A DNA stretch of 32,266 nt. Origin: Nonomuraea ceibae (GTDB lineage: Bacteria; Actinomycetota; Actinomycetes; Streptosporangiales; Streptosporangiaceae). A program made the translations under genes and the position numbers. The notes beneath the pieces were generated by a model that saw only the letters and a list, made by a program, of their open reading frames with translations, had not been told where the DNA came from and made no database searches. Below, in pieces: positions 7,168 to 13,325 of the stretch. Location of the stretch: positions 1-32,266 of the forward strand of contig NZ_JAHKRO010000106.1 in the NCBI RefSeq assembly GCF_019396325.1, in the 5' to 3' direction. Within the stretch, counting starts at the first letter, position 1. The number at the start of each line of letters is the position of its first letter.

Positions 7168-7293
7168 TGTCGCAGCCGAAATTCGAGGAGGTGAGACCCA
7201 TTCCCGCTTGTTCCGTCCGGGTGCTCTCACCTCACGCGGCCCGCCGTTCCTGAGGCGACCGGGAGAGCGCCCCGTTCATCCCGAAAGGCGCTC
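7141..7293 (+). promoter_or_regulatory. Attenuator-like leader of the PrmC-related methyltransferase gene
   Basis: A possible promoter, TTGCCG (7141-7146) and TAGTGT (7165-7170) 18 bp apart, overlaps the decarboxylase 3' end. Four complementary segments follow. Segment 1 GAGGTGAGA (7188-7196) pairs perfectly with segment 2 TCTCACCTC (7225-7233). Segment 2, read as GGGTGCTCTC (7219-7228), pairs with segment 3 GAGAGCGCCC (7263-7272) over 10 bp with one G-U. Segment 3, as GAGCGCC (7265-7271), pairs perfectly with segment 4 GGCGCTC (7287-7293), which ends at the ATG and contains the GG of the gene's SD (GAAAGG, 7283-7288). The pairings 1:2 + 3:4 and 2:3 exclude each other, as in translational attenuators. 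A full anti-SD match GGAGGTGA lies at 7187-7194. Confidence 0.6.
7200..7253 (+). CDS. Putative leader peptide (17 residues, ATT start)
   Basis: The strongest SD in the window (GGAGGTGA, 7187-7194) is followed five bases later by ATT at 7200, opening a 17-codon frame (MPACSVRVLSPHAARRS if initiated with Met) that stops at TGA 7251. It spans segments 1-2 of the attenuator-like leader and stops before segment 3, the layout of ermC-type leader peptides. Its codons (GCT, TGT, TCA, CCT, CGT) are unlike neighbouring genes, as expected if RNA pairing constrains the bases. An in-frame GTG at 7191 overlaps the SD and is less likely. AUU starts are rare and known from infC, where they make initiation IF3-sensitive. 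Translation here is inferred. Confidence 0.4.
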   Translation: MPACSVRVLSPHAARRS

Positions 7294-8064
7294 ATGTCAC
7301 TCTCTCCGCCCGCCGTCGTCGCCCGCCTCCGTGCCGCGGGCTGCGTCTTCGCCGAAGACGAGGCCCGCCTGCTCGCCGGCGCGGCCCGCACGCCCGCCGC
7401 GCTCGACGCCCTCGTCGAGCGCCGCGCCGCCGGCGAGCCCCTCGAACACGTCCTCGGCTGGGCCGAGTTCCGCGGCCTGCGCGTCGCCGTCGACGCCGGC
7501 GTCTTCGTGCCGCGCCCGCGCACCGAGTTCCTCGTCGAGCAGGCGATCGCCCTCGCCGCACCCGGCACGGTGGCCGTCGACCTGTGCTGCGGCACCGGCG
7601 CGCTCGGCGCCGCCCTGGTCGCCGCCGTCCCGGGCACCGAGCTGCACGCCGCCGACCTCGACCCGGCCGCCGTCGCCTGCGCCCGCCGCAACCTGCCCGC
7701 CGACCGCGTCCACGAGGGCGACCTGTACGAGCCGCTGCCCCCGGACCTGCGCGGGCGGATCGGGCTGCTGCTGGCCAACGTGCCGTACGTGCCGACCGGG
7801 GAGATCGGGCTGCTGCCCGCCGAGGCGCGGCTGCACGAGGCGCGGCTCGCGCTCGACGGCGGCGCCGACGGGCTGGACGTGCTGCGCCGGGTGGCCGCCG
7901 GGGCGCCCGGCTGGCTCGCCCCGGGCGGGCATCTGCTGTTCGAGACCAGCGACCGCCAGGTCCCGCCCGCCCTGGAGGCCGTCGCCCGCCACGGCCTGGC
8001 GCCGCGCGTCGCCCGCTCCGACGCATGGGCCGCCACCGTGATCATCGCCACCCGCCCCCGCTGA
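7294..8064 (+). CDS. PrmC/HemK-related protein-(glutamine-N5) methyltransferase, unknown substrate
   Basis: 256 residues from ATG 7294 (SD GAAAGG, 7283-7288). A short helical N-domain (RRAAGEPLEHVLGWAEFRGL, about 45-64) matches the PrmC substrate-binding region, followed by a class I SAM fold with motif I VDLCCGTGALG (95-105) and acidic loop AADLDPAAV. The catalytic NPPY signature of glutamine methyltransferases reads NVPY (N162-Y165). That substitution is, as I recall, shared by the actinobacterial family called PrmC-related of unknown substrate, so it is probably not the release-factor methyltransferase. The preceding leader can fold so as to mask this gene's SD and start, suggesting translational control that responds to ribosome state. 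It stands alone, convergent with the ECF42 gene. Confidence 0.82.
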   Translation: MSLSPPAVVARLRAAGCVFAEDEARLLAGAARTPAALDALVERRAAGEPLEHVLGWAEFRGLRVAVDAGVFVPRPRTEFLVEQAIALAAPGTVAVDLCCGTGALGAALVAAVPGTELHAADLDPAAVACARRNLPADRVHEGDLYEPLPPDLRGRIGLLLANVPYVPTGEIGLLPAEARLHEARLALDGGADGLDVLRRVAAGAPGWLAPGGHLLFETSDRQVPPALEAVARHGLAPRVARSDAWAATVIIATRPR

Positions 8065-8072
8065 CCCCCCAC

Positions 8073-8129
8073 GACACCGGCCCTTCCACCGGCCACCGAC
8101 CCGGCGGCGTCGCCCTGGTGGGCGGTGTC
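8073..8129. terminator. Possible bidirectional terminator between convergent genes
   Basis: GACACCG (8073-8079) pairs with CGGTGTC (8123-8129), and inner CCACC/GGTGG can extend the stem, between the methyltransferase stop (8064) and the ECF42 stop (8128). The loop is long and no T-run follows. Placement between convergent genes supports a terminator; structure alone is weak. Confidence 0.3.
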
Positions 8130-9399
8130 AGGCCGTTCGGGTGGTGTCCTGCTGGGCGCGGACTTCGTTCAGGCGGCGGGTCAGGTAGCGGCGTTCGGGG
8201 GTGGTCGGCGCGGAGCTGAGGGCTTCGCGGTAGGCGTCGGCTGCCTCGCCGGGGCGGCCGAGGCGGCGCAGGAGGTCGGCGCGGGTGGCGGGCAGCAGGT
8301 GGTAGCCCGCGAGCGCGCCGGACTCGCGCAGCCGGTCGGCGAGCGCGAGCCCGGCCGCGGGCCCTTCGGCCATGCCGATGGCGACCGCCCGGTTCAGCTC
8401 GACCACCGGGGAGGGCACGAGCCGGGCGAGCCGGTCGTACAGGGCGGCGATCTGGGGCCAGTCGGTGTCGGCGGCCGTGGGGGCGGTGCCGTGGCAGGCG
8501 GCGATGGCGGCCTGGATCTGGTAGGGCCCGGCCCGCCCCTGGCGCAGGGCGTCCTCCAGCAGCCGGACGCCTTCGCCGATGCGGTCGGCGTCCCAGCGGG
8601 AGCGGTCCTGTTCCTCCAGGGGCACCAGCGCGCCGTCGGGCCCGGTGCGGGTGGCGGCGCGGGCGTCGTGCAGCAGCATGAGCGCGAGCAGCCCCGTGGC
8701 CTCGGGCTCGCCGGGCAGCAGTCCGGTGAGCAGCCGGGCCAGGCGGACGGCCTCGCCGCTGAGCCCGCGCCGGACGAGGTCGTCGCCGCCGCTGGCGGAG
8801 TAGCCCTCGTTGAACAGCAGGTAGAGCACGCCCAGGACGGAACGCGTCCGTTCGGGGAGCAGGTGGGCGGGCGGCACCCGGTAGGGGATGCCGGCCTGGC
8901 GGATCCTGCGCTTGGCGCGTACCAGCCGCTGCGACATGGCCTCCTCCGACACCAGGAAGGCCCGCGCGATCTCCGCCGTGGTGAGCCCGGCGAGGGTGCG
9001 CAGGGTGAGCGCCACCCGCTGTTCGAACGGCAGCGCCGGGTGGCAGCAGGTGAACATCAGCCGCAGCCGGTCGTCGGGCACGCCGCTGTCGTCGGCGTCG
9101 CCGCCGTCGCCGTCCGGCTCGGACTGCGGGGCGAGCAGGGCGGCCTGGCGGAGTTTGGCCGCCCCGACGGCCTCGCGGCGCAGCCGGTCGGTGGCGCGGT
9201 TGCGGGCGGCGGTGGTCAGCCACGCGCCGGGCCTGCGCGGGACGCCGTCGCGGGGCCAGTGGCGCAGCGCCTGCGCGAAGGCGTCCTGGGCGCATTCCTC
9301 GGCCAGGTCCCAGTCGCCGGTCATGCGGATGACGGTGGCGACGACGCGCCCCCATTCCTCCTGGAACGCCCGGGTGACGGCCTCCTCGACGTCCTGCAC
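8128..9399 (-). CDS. ECF42-type RNA polymerase sigma factor with C-terminal helical extension
   Basis: 423 residues from GTG 9399. Residues about 10-75 are sigma region 2 (WDLAEECAQDAFAQALRHWP) and about 125-185 region 4 (LAGLTTAEIARAFLVSEEAM). Instead of stopping near residue 190, the protein carries a roughly 230-residue helical TPR-like domain (LYLLFNEGYSASGGDDL and SPVVELNRAVAIGMAEGP are characteristic), which defines group ECF42. In this group the C-terminal domain, not an anti-sigma factor, is thought to control activity, and a DGPF/YCII gene is usually adjacent. Here none is adjacent; the only YCII gene in the window is about 18 kb away. It is divergent from the ArsR cassette and shares a 69-nt intergenic region with it. 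Confidence 0.87.
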   Translation of the reverse strand: MQDVEEAVTRAFQEEWGRVVATVIRMTGDWDLAEECAQDAFAQALRHWPRDGVPRRPGAWLTTAARNRATDRLRREAVGAAKLRQAALLAPQSEPDGDGGDADDSGVPDDRLRLMFTCCHPALPFEQRVALTLRTLAGLTTAEIARAFLVSEEAMSQRLVRAKRRIRQAGIPYRVPPAHLLPERTRSVLGVLYLLFNEGYSASGGDDLVRRGLSGEAVRLARLLTGLLPGEPEATGLLALMLLHDARAATRTGPDGALVPLEEQDRSRWDADRIGEGVRLLEDALRQGRAGPYQIQAAIAACHGTAPTAADTDWPQIAALYDRLARLVPSPVVELNRAVAIGMAEGPAAGLALADRLRESGALAGYHLLPATRADLLRRLGRPGEAADAYREALSSAPTTPERRYLTRRLNEVRAQQDTTRTA

Positions 9400-9432
9400 G
9401 CTCCGACCCTAGCCCGCCACTTTATACCGGGT

Positions 9433-9462
9433 TTGACTTATATAAGCTGCGACTGAAATAGT
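9433..9462 (+). promoter_or_regulatory. Leaderless promoter with palindromic operator for the ArsR cassette
   Basis: TTGACT (9433-9438) and AATAGT (9457-9462) are 18 bp apart. The predicted +1 falls at about the GTG start at 9469, so the mRNA is probably leaderless. A perfect 10-bp palindrome CTTATATAAG (9437-9446) lies in the spacer against the -35, a fitting site for ArsR autorepression. The same AT-rich patch includes TATAAA on the minus strand (9426-9421) that could serve the ECF42 gene. Confidence 0.6.
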
Positions 9463-9468
9463 GAGGTC

Positions 9469-9852
9469 GTGCATGCATTCGACGTACTCGGTGACCCGGT
9501 CCGGCGCCGGATCCTGGAGCTGCTCGCCGACGGTGAGCGCAGCTCCGGCGAGGTCACCGCCGTCATCCAGCGCGAGCACGGCATCTCCCAGCCGGCCGTC
9601 TCGCAGCATCTCAAGGTGCTGCGCGACAACGGCTTCGCCACCGTGCGCGCCGAGGGCACCCGGCGGCTCTACGCCGTCGACCCGGAGCCGCTGCGCGAGG
9701 TCGACCGGTGGCTGGAGCGCTTCCGCGGTTTCTGGAGCCAGCGCCTCGACGCCCTGGCGACGGAGCTGGCCCGCGGCAAGCGCGCCCGCCGCGCCGCCGG
9801 CCCGCCCGAGCCGACCACGCCCGGGCCCACCACGAAGGAAGAGTCCGCATGA
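9469..9852 (+). CDS. ArsR-family winged-helix repressor
   Basis: 127 residues from GTG 9469. The N-terminal 90 residues are an ArsR/SmtB winged helix: HAFDVLGDPVRRRILELLAD, then recognition helix ISQPAVSQHLKVLRDNG and wing RAEGTRRLYAVD. No Cys pair of the arsenite or cadmium type is present, so it belongs to the non-metal ArsR class found with AHSA1 genes. Its stop overlaps the ATG of the AHSA1 gene (ATGA). A palindrome within its promoter is the probable operator. The C-terminal tail (RARRAAGPPEPTTPGP) looks disordered. The effector is unknown. Confidence 0.87.
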   Translation: MHAFDVLGDPVRRRILELLADGERSSGEVTAVIQREHGISQPAVSQHLKVLRDNGFATVRAEGTRRLYAVDPEPLREVDRWLERFRGFWSQRLDALATELARGKRARRAAGPPEPTTPGPTTKEESA

Positions 9853-10460
9853 ACATCATCGACGAGGTCACCCGCGCCCACCGCGCGGTGACCGAGAAGG
9901 GCGAGGCCAAGTCCGTCGTCCTGTCCCGTCACTACGACGCCGCGGCCGAGGACGTGTGGGACGCCCTCACGACGGCCGAGCGGATCAGCCGCTGGCTGCT
10001 GCCGATCAGCGGCGACCTGCGCCTGGGCGGCACGTACCAGCTTGAGGGCAACGCCGGCGGGGAGATCCTGGCCTGCGAGCCGCCCGAGCTGCTGAGGGTG
10101 ACGTGGGTCTTCGGCGACGCGCCCGCCTCGGAGGTCGAGGTGACGCTGGCGCCCGACGGCGACGGCACCCGTTTCGAGCTGACGCACACCGCCGTCGTGG
10201 CGGCGGAGTTCTGGTCGCGGTACGGCCCCGGCGCGGTGGGGGTGGGCTGGGACCTGTCCGTGCTCGGTCTCGCCATGCATCTGGCGGGCCTGCCGATCCC
10301 CGACCACGAGCACTTCCACGAGACCGAACAGGGGCGCGCCGCCATCGTCGCCAGCAGCCGGGCCTGGGGCGAGGCGTACCTCGCCTCGGGCGCGGACGCC
10401 GGGCTCGTCGCGGCGGCCACCGAGGCGACGACCGCCTTCTACGCACCGGAACCGGAGTAG
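9849..10460 (+). CDS. SRPBCC/AHSA1-domain protein
   Basis: 203 residues from ATG 9849, overlapping the ArsR stop by 4 nt; a longer in-frame start is inside the ArsR gene and not credible. Residues about 22-150 carry the AHSA1/START-like pattern: LSRHYDAAAEDVWDALTTAE, RWLLPISGDLRLGGTYQLEG, and VTWVFGDAP. The fold makes a hydrophobic pocket; ArsR-linked members are presumed to bind or detoxify a small molecule, with no known reaction. The C-terminal about 50 residues (HFHETEQGRAAIVASSRAWG) form an extra helical part seen in this subgroup. Transcribed with ArsR and the VOC gene. Confidence 0.85.
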   Translation: MNIIDEVTRAHRAVTEKGEAKSVVLSRHYDAAAEDVWDALTTAERISRWLLPISGDLRLGGTYQLEGNAGGEILACEPPELLRVTWVFGDAPASEVEVTLAPDGDGTRFELTHTAVVAAEFWSRYGPGAVGVGWDLSVLGLAMHLAGLPIPDHEHFHETEQGRAAIVASSRAWGEAYLASGADAGLVAAATEATTAFYAPEPE

Positions 10461-10463
10461 TCG

Positions 10464-10859
10464 ATGTCCCAGAAAATCACCACCTTTCTCATGTTCGAGG
10501 GCAAGGCCGAGGAGGCCATGACCTTCTACGTGTCGCTGTTCGACGACGCGGAGATCGTCTCCGTCACCCGCTACGGCCCGGACGGGCCGGGCGCGGAGGG
10601 CAGCGTGCTGCACGCCACGTTCCGGCTGGCGGGGCAGGAGTACATGGCCATCGACAGCGCGGTGCGCCACGACTTCACGTTCACGCCGTCGATGTCGCTG
10701 TATGTGCAGTGCGAGTCGGCGGACGAGATCGAGCGGCTGTACGCGGCTCTGTCGGAGGGCGGCGCGGCGCTGATGCCGCTGGGCGACCACGGCTTCAGCA
10801 AGCGCTTCGGCTGGGTCAACGACAGGTTCGGCGTGTCCTGGCAGCTCAACCTGGCCTGA
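10464..10859 (+). CDS. VOC-family protein (PhnB / 3-demethylubiquinone methyltransferase-like domain)
   Basis: 131 residues, starting three bases after the AHSA1 stop. ITTFLMFEGKAEEAMTFYVS, the central EYMAIDSAVRHDFTFTPSMS, and FGWVNDRFGVSWQLN are the hallmarks of the small PhnB-like VOC group, whose members have uncertain biochemical roles. The beta-alpha-beta-beta-beta modules should form a dimeric metal or ligand pocket. It is the third gene of an ArsR-AHSA1-VOC unit, a common actinobacterial combination, pointing to a small-molecule response. Its stop is only 8 bases from the stop of the convergent SDR gene. Confidence 0.85.
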   Translation: MSQKITTFLMFEGKAEEAMTFYVSLFDDAEIVSVTRYGPDGPGAEGSVLHATFRLAGQEYMAIDSAVRHDFTFTPSMSLYVQCESADEIERLYAALSEGGAALMPLGDHGFSKRFGWVNDRFGVSWQLNLA

Positions 10860-10867
10860 GGGGCGGG

Positions 10868-11653
10868 TCAGACGAGGCTCTGGCCGCCGTCGACGGGGAT
10901 GACGGCGCCGGAGACGTAGTTGTCCGACATCAGGAAGATCGGGGCGGCGGCCGCCTCGGCGGGGGTGCCCAGGCGGCCGGGCAGGAAGGCGCGGCCCGCC
11001 TCGGCCACGGCCTCGTCGGTGGCCGCGCCCAGCGCGCCGCGGGCCAGCGGCGTGTCGAACACGCCGTAGCGGACGGCGTTCACGCGCACCCGGCGCGGGG
11101 CCAGCTCGACGGCCAGCGCCTTGGTGAGGGCCTCGACGGCGCCGATCGCGGCGACGGCGGCGGCCATGCCGGGCAGCGGGCGGGTCGCGTAGAGGCCGGA
11201 GGTGAACGTGATGGAGCCGCCGGCGGGCAGGCGGGGGGCGGCGGCGCGGGCGACGGCGTAGGCGCCCCAGAGCCGGCTGTCGACGGCGTCCTGCACGTCG
11301 GCGCGCGGGGTGGCGTCGAGCGGGCCGACCTGGAAGCCGCCTGCCGTCACCAGCACGTGGTCGACGGGGCCGGCCTGCTGGAAGACGCGGTCCAGCTCAA
11401 GCTCGTCGCCGGCGTCGGCGGCGATCCCGAGCACGGGGTCGTCATGCGTGGCGCCGGGCACGGCCAGGCAGTGGGCGACGGCGGCGTCCAGGCGGGCCTT
11501 GTCGCGGGCCACGAGGACGACGCGGGCGCCGAGCGAGCGCAGCAGCTCGCCGGCGGCCAGGCCGATGCCGGAGCTGCCGCCGATGACGAGCACGGTGCGG
11601 CCGGCGAGCGCGGCGGGCAGCGGGGTGCTGACGGGCATGGGGGCGACGGACAT
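10868..11653 (-). CDS. SDR-fold protein lacking the catalytic Tyr/Lys pair
   Basis: 261 residues from ATG 11653 (SD AAGGAG). A 21-codon upstream extension would enter the operator region and is rejected. The Rossmann motif GGSSGIGLA (about 25-33), VLVTAGG, and the C-terminal PVDGG are classical short-chain dehydrogenase features. After the catalytic-type Ser in TFTSGLYATR, the YxxxK motif should appear 13 residues on; the sequence there is GMAAAVAAIGAVEALTKALA, aligning with YSASKAAVEALTRALA, so both Tyr and Lys are replaced by Ala/Ile. Nucleotide binding looks possible, but normal SDR chemistry does not. It is divergent from a TetR regulator; operators overlap its promoter (TTGACA on the minus strand, 11721-11716), so it is probably TetR-repressed. 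Confidence 0.85.
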   Translation of the reverse strand: MSVAPMPVSTPLPAALAGRTVLVIGGSSGIGLAAGELLRSLGARVVLVARDKARLDAAVAHCLAVPGATHDDPVLGIAADAGDELELDRVFQQAGPVDHVLVTAGGFQVGPLDATPRADVQDAVDSRLWGAYAVARAAAPRLPAGGSITFTSGLYATRPLPGMAAAVAAIGAVEALTKALAVELAPRRVRVNAVRYGVFDTPLARGALGAATDEAVAEAGRAFLPGRLGTPAEAAAAPIFLMSDNYVSGAVIPVDGGQSLV

Positions 11654-11671
11654 GGTGGTCTCCTTCAGCAA

Positions 11672-11731
11672 TAAACCATCTGGTTGGTTTAGATCGTGGC
11701 GTGATTCGGCCCGCATGTCAACCGGATGGTT
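11672..11731. promoter_or_regulatory. Pair of TetR operators between the SDR-like and TetR genes
   Basis: Site 1: TAAACCA (11672-11678) and TGGTTTA (11685-11691), perfect 7-bp arms around 6 bases, containing AACCATCTGGTT. Site 2: AACCGGATGGTT (11720-11731), which on the minus strand repeats the same core, TAAACCATCCGGTT. Site 2 touches the minus-strand TTGACA (11721-11716) of the SDR-like gene; site 1 covers its likely transcription start. This arrangement suits repression of both divergent genes by the TetR protein. Confidence 0.8.
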
Positions 11732-11742
11732 TAATTCCTTCC

Positions 11743-12315
11743 ATGACGTACGACGCCGAGGCGACCAGGCAGCGGATCTTCGCCGCGGCCAGCGCGGAGT
11801 TCGCCGAGCATGGCCTGGCCGGGGCCAGGATCGAGCGCATCGCGACCGCCGCGCGCGCCAACAAGCAGGCGATCTACCTCTACTTCGGCAACAAGGAGAA
11901 GCTGTTCGGCGCCGTGGTGGCCGCGCAGTTGCAGGAGATCTGCCACACGCTCGACCTCGACCCGCGCAAGCTGCCCGAGATCGCCGGCCAGCTGTTCGAC
12001 CGCTACCAGGAGAACCCGGACCTGGTCAGGCTGCTGCTGTGGGAGGCGCTGGAGTCGGGCGACGGCCCGGTGCCGGGCGAGGGGGAGCGCGTCGAGGGCT
12101 ACCGCGCCAACGTCCGTGCCCTGATGGAGGCCGGCATGCCCGACGAGCGGCGGGCGCGCGACTGGCTGTTCACCCTCATCGGCCTGGTCGCGTGGAACTT
12201 CTCGGTGCCGCAACTGCGCCGCCTGATCCTCGACGAGCCCGACCCCGCCGAGGCGCTGGCCCGCCGCCGGGCCGCCGTCATCGAGCTGGCCACCGCGATA
12301 GCCGACCGGCTTTGA
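11743..12315 (+). CDS. TetR/AcrR-family repressor
   Basis: 190 residues from ATG 11743; an earlier in-frame start would run through operator site 2. Residues about 6-52 are the TetR helix-turn-helix: TRQRIFAAASAEFAEHGLAG, ARIERIATAARANKQAIYLY, then FGNKEKLF. The C-terminal part is helical and variable, as expected for ligand-binding and dimerisation. It is divergent from the SDR-like gene with two matching operators between, so it very probably represses both. The inducer is unknown. The next gene starts about 80 bases downstream with no obvious terminator. Confidence 0.87.
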   Translation: MTYDAEATRQRIFAAASAEFAEHGLAGARIERIATAARANKQAIYLYFGNKEKLFGAVVAAQLQEICHTLDLDPRKLPEIAGQLFDRYQENPDLVRLLLWEALESGDGPVPGEGERVEGYRANVRALMEAGMPDERRARDWLFTLIGLVAWNFSVPQLRRLILDEPDPAEALARRRAAVIELATAIADRL

Positions 12316-12348
12316 CCAGTTCTGTTGATGCGTAACACATTGTTGGGG

Positions 12349-12384
12349 GTACGTGGCTGATCGTAATGATCGTCCCTTACGTAC
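12349..12384 (+). promoter_or_regulatory. Stem-loop in the 5' region of the hydrophobin-like gene
   Basis: GTACGT (12349-12354) and ACGTAC (12379-12384) form a perfect 6-bp stem whose loop holds a nested GATC-gtaat-GATC hairpin. The 3' arm runs into the SD (ACGGAG) of the gene at 12395. AATGAT (12365-12370) could also be a -10. Whether this is an operator, an RNA hairpin or chance cannot be decided by eye. Confidence 0.35.
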
Positions 12385-12394
12385 GGAGCTCTTG

Positions 12395-12766
12395 ATGCGC
12401 ATCCGCAGGACCCTGGCCGCCGCCGCGGCCACCACCGCAGCCGCGGCGGGCCTCGTCCTGGCCGCCCCGGCGGCCCACGCCGACCCCGCGCCACAGTGCT
12501 GCGTGATCACGACCACGGCCACCGCGCCCAGCACGGCCCTGCTCCTCAGCCTGCTCGGCCTGCCCGCGGCGGCCCTGCCCAAGGGACAGATCGGCCTGAC
12601 CTGCAACCCGATCCGCGTCATCGCCGCCACGATCGCCGCCACCTGCGCGACCGTCGCGGTGATGTGCGAGAACAACTCCTTCAGCGGCGTGATCGCGCTC
12701 GGCTGCCGCGCCCTGACCCCCGAGGAGATCGCCCAGCTCCCCAACCCGCCCAGACCGGCGCCCTGA
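12395..12766 (+). CDS. Secreted hydrophobin-like small protein (class I cysteine pattern)
   Basis: 123 residues from ATG 12395 (SD ACGGAG just upstream). A Sec/Tat-length signal peptide (MRIRR, Ala/Leu-rich core) ends at AHA-29/D30. The mature 94-residue protein has six cysteines: C35C36, C70, C84, C91, C104. The spacings CC-x33-C-x13-C-x5-(M90)C-x12-C fit the class I fungal hydrophobin pattern C-CC-C-C-CC-C, and the local motifs PQCC, IGLTCNPI and MCENNSFSGVIALGC resemble hydrophobin motifs I recall. Cys1 and Cys6 are absent; in hydrophobins these two bond to each other, so the other three disulfides remain possible. The core is hydrophobic with few charges. A surface-active coat protein is inferred. 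Chaplin and rodlin motifs are not seen. Confidence 0.8.
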   Translation: MRIRRTLAAAAATTAAAAGLVLAAPAAHADPAPQCCVITTTATAPSTALLLSLLGLPAAALPKGQIGLTCNPIRVIAATIAATCATVAVMCENNSFSGVIALGCRALTPEEIAQLPNPPRPAP

Positions 12767-12770
12767 CGGT

Positions 12771-12797
12771 GCAACACCTGGCGCCCTCCGGCCGTCT
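12771..12797 (+). promoter_or_regulatory. ECF-sigma-type promoter upstream of the SigE-family sigma gene
   Basis: GCAAC (12771-12775) and CGTCT (12793-12797) are 17 bp apart. The AAC / CGTC pair is the usual -35/-10 form for ECF sigma factors, suggesting the downstream sigma factor transcribes its own operon. It begins 5 bases after the hydrophobin-like stop codon, so the sigma operon has its own promoter. Confidence 0.55.
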
Positions 12798-12830
12798 CAG
12801 TCGGGATGACCATGACAGGAGGGCGTGGGC

Positions 12831-13325
12831 GTGCAGGACGAGGAGCTGTTCGAGCGGTTCGTCGCCGACCGGGTGGACGTGCTGCTCCGCTACGGCTACG
12901 TGCTGACCGGCAATCCGCACGACGCGGCCGATCTGGTGCAGGAGGCCCTGGTGCGGTTACGCGGAGCGTGGGAGCGGGTGCGGCGCAAGCACGACCCGGA
13001 GGCGTACGTCAAGACGACGATGAGCCGGCTGCACGTCAACGCCTGGCGGCTGCGGCGGCGCGAGCACGTCACGGCCGAGCCGCCCGACCGGACCTGGCGG
13101 GACCGGCCGTACGAGGGGTCGCCGCTGTGGGACACGCTGGCGCGGCTGCCGCGCCGCCAGCGGGCGGTGCTGGTGCTGCGCTACTACGAGCAGCTGAGCG
13201 ACGCCGAGATCGCCGTCGTCCTGGGCATCTCGCGCGGCACGGTGCGCAGCCAGGCGTCGCGGGCCCTGGACAAGCTGCGCGGTGACGTCCCCGCGATCGT
13301 CGAGAGCCTGGGGAGCGTGACGTGA
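12831..13325 (+). CDS. SigE-family ECF RNA polymerase sigma factor
   Basis: 164 residues. GTG 12831 is chosen because SD AGGAGGG (12817-12823) is 7 bases away; GTG 12825 is only one base from it. Region 2 is about residues 5-75 (FVADRVDVLLRYGYVLTGNP, then HDAADLVQEALVRL), region 4 about 105-155 (LPRRQRAVLVLRYYEQLSDA, then EIAVVLGISRGTVRSQASRA). This matches the SigE-family ECF group (SigE70), usually paired with a membrane protein acting as anti-sigma. Its stop overlaps the GTG of such a gene. An ECF-like promoter lies at 12771-12797, so positive autoregulation is likely. The regulon is unknown; the hydrophobin-like gene immediately upstream is a conceivable but unproven target. Confidence 0.88.
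   Translation: MQDEELFERFVADRVDVLLRYGYVLTGNPHDAADLVQEALVRLRGAWERVRRKHDPEAYVKTTMSRLHVNAWRLRRREHVTAEPPDRTWRDRPYEGSPLWDTLARLPRRQRAVLVLRYYEQLSDAEIAVVLGISRGTVRSQASRALDKLRGDVPAIVESLGSVT

Noticed and set aside
7188..7233. Reading the 9-bp stem as an intrinsic terminator of the decarboxylase operon
   Set aside because: No T-run, a 28-base loop, and the 5' arm is a very strong SD; the competing pairings fit an attenuator better.
12395..12766. Chaplin or rodlin identity for the secreted Cys protein
   Set aside because: Chaplin motifs and their two-Cys spacing are absent; the six-Cys pattern fits hydrophobins.
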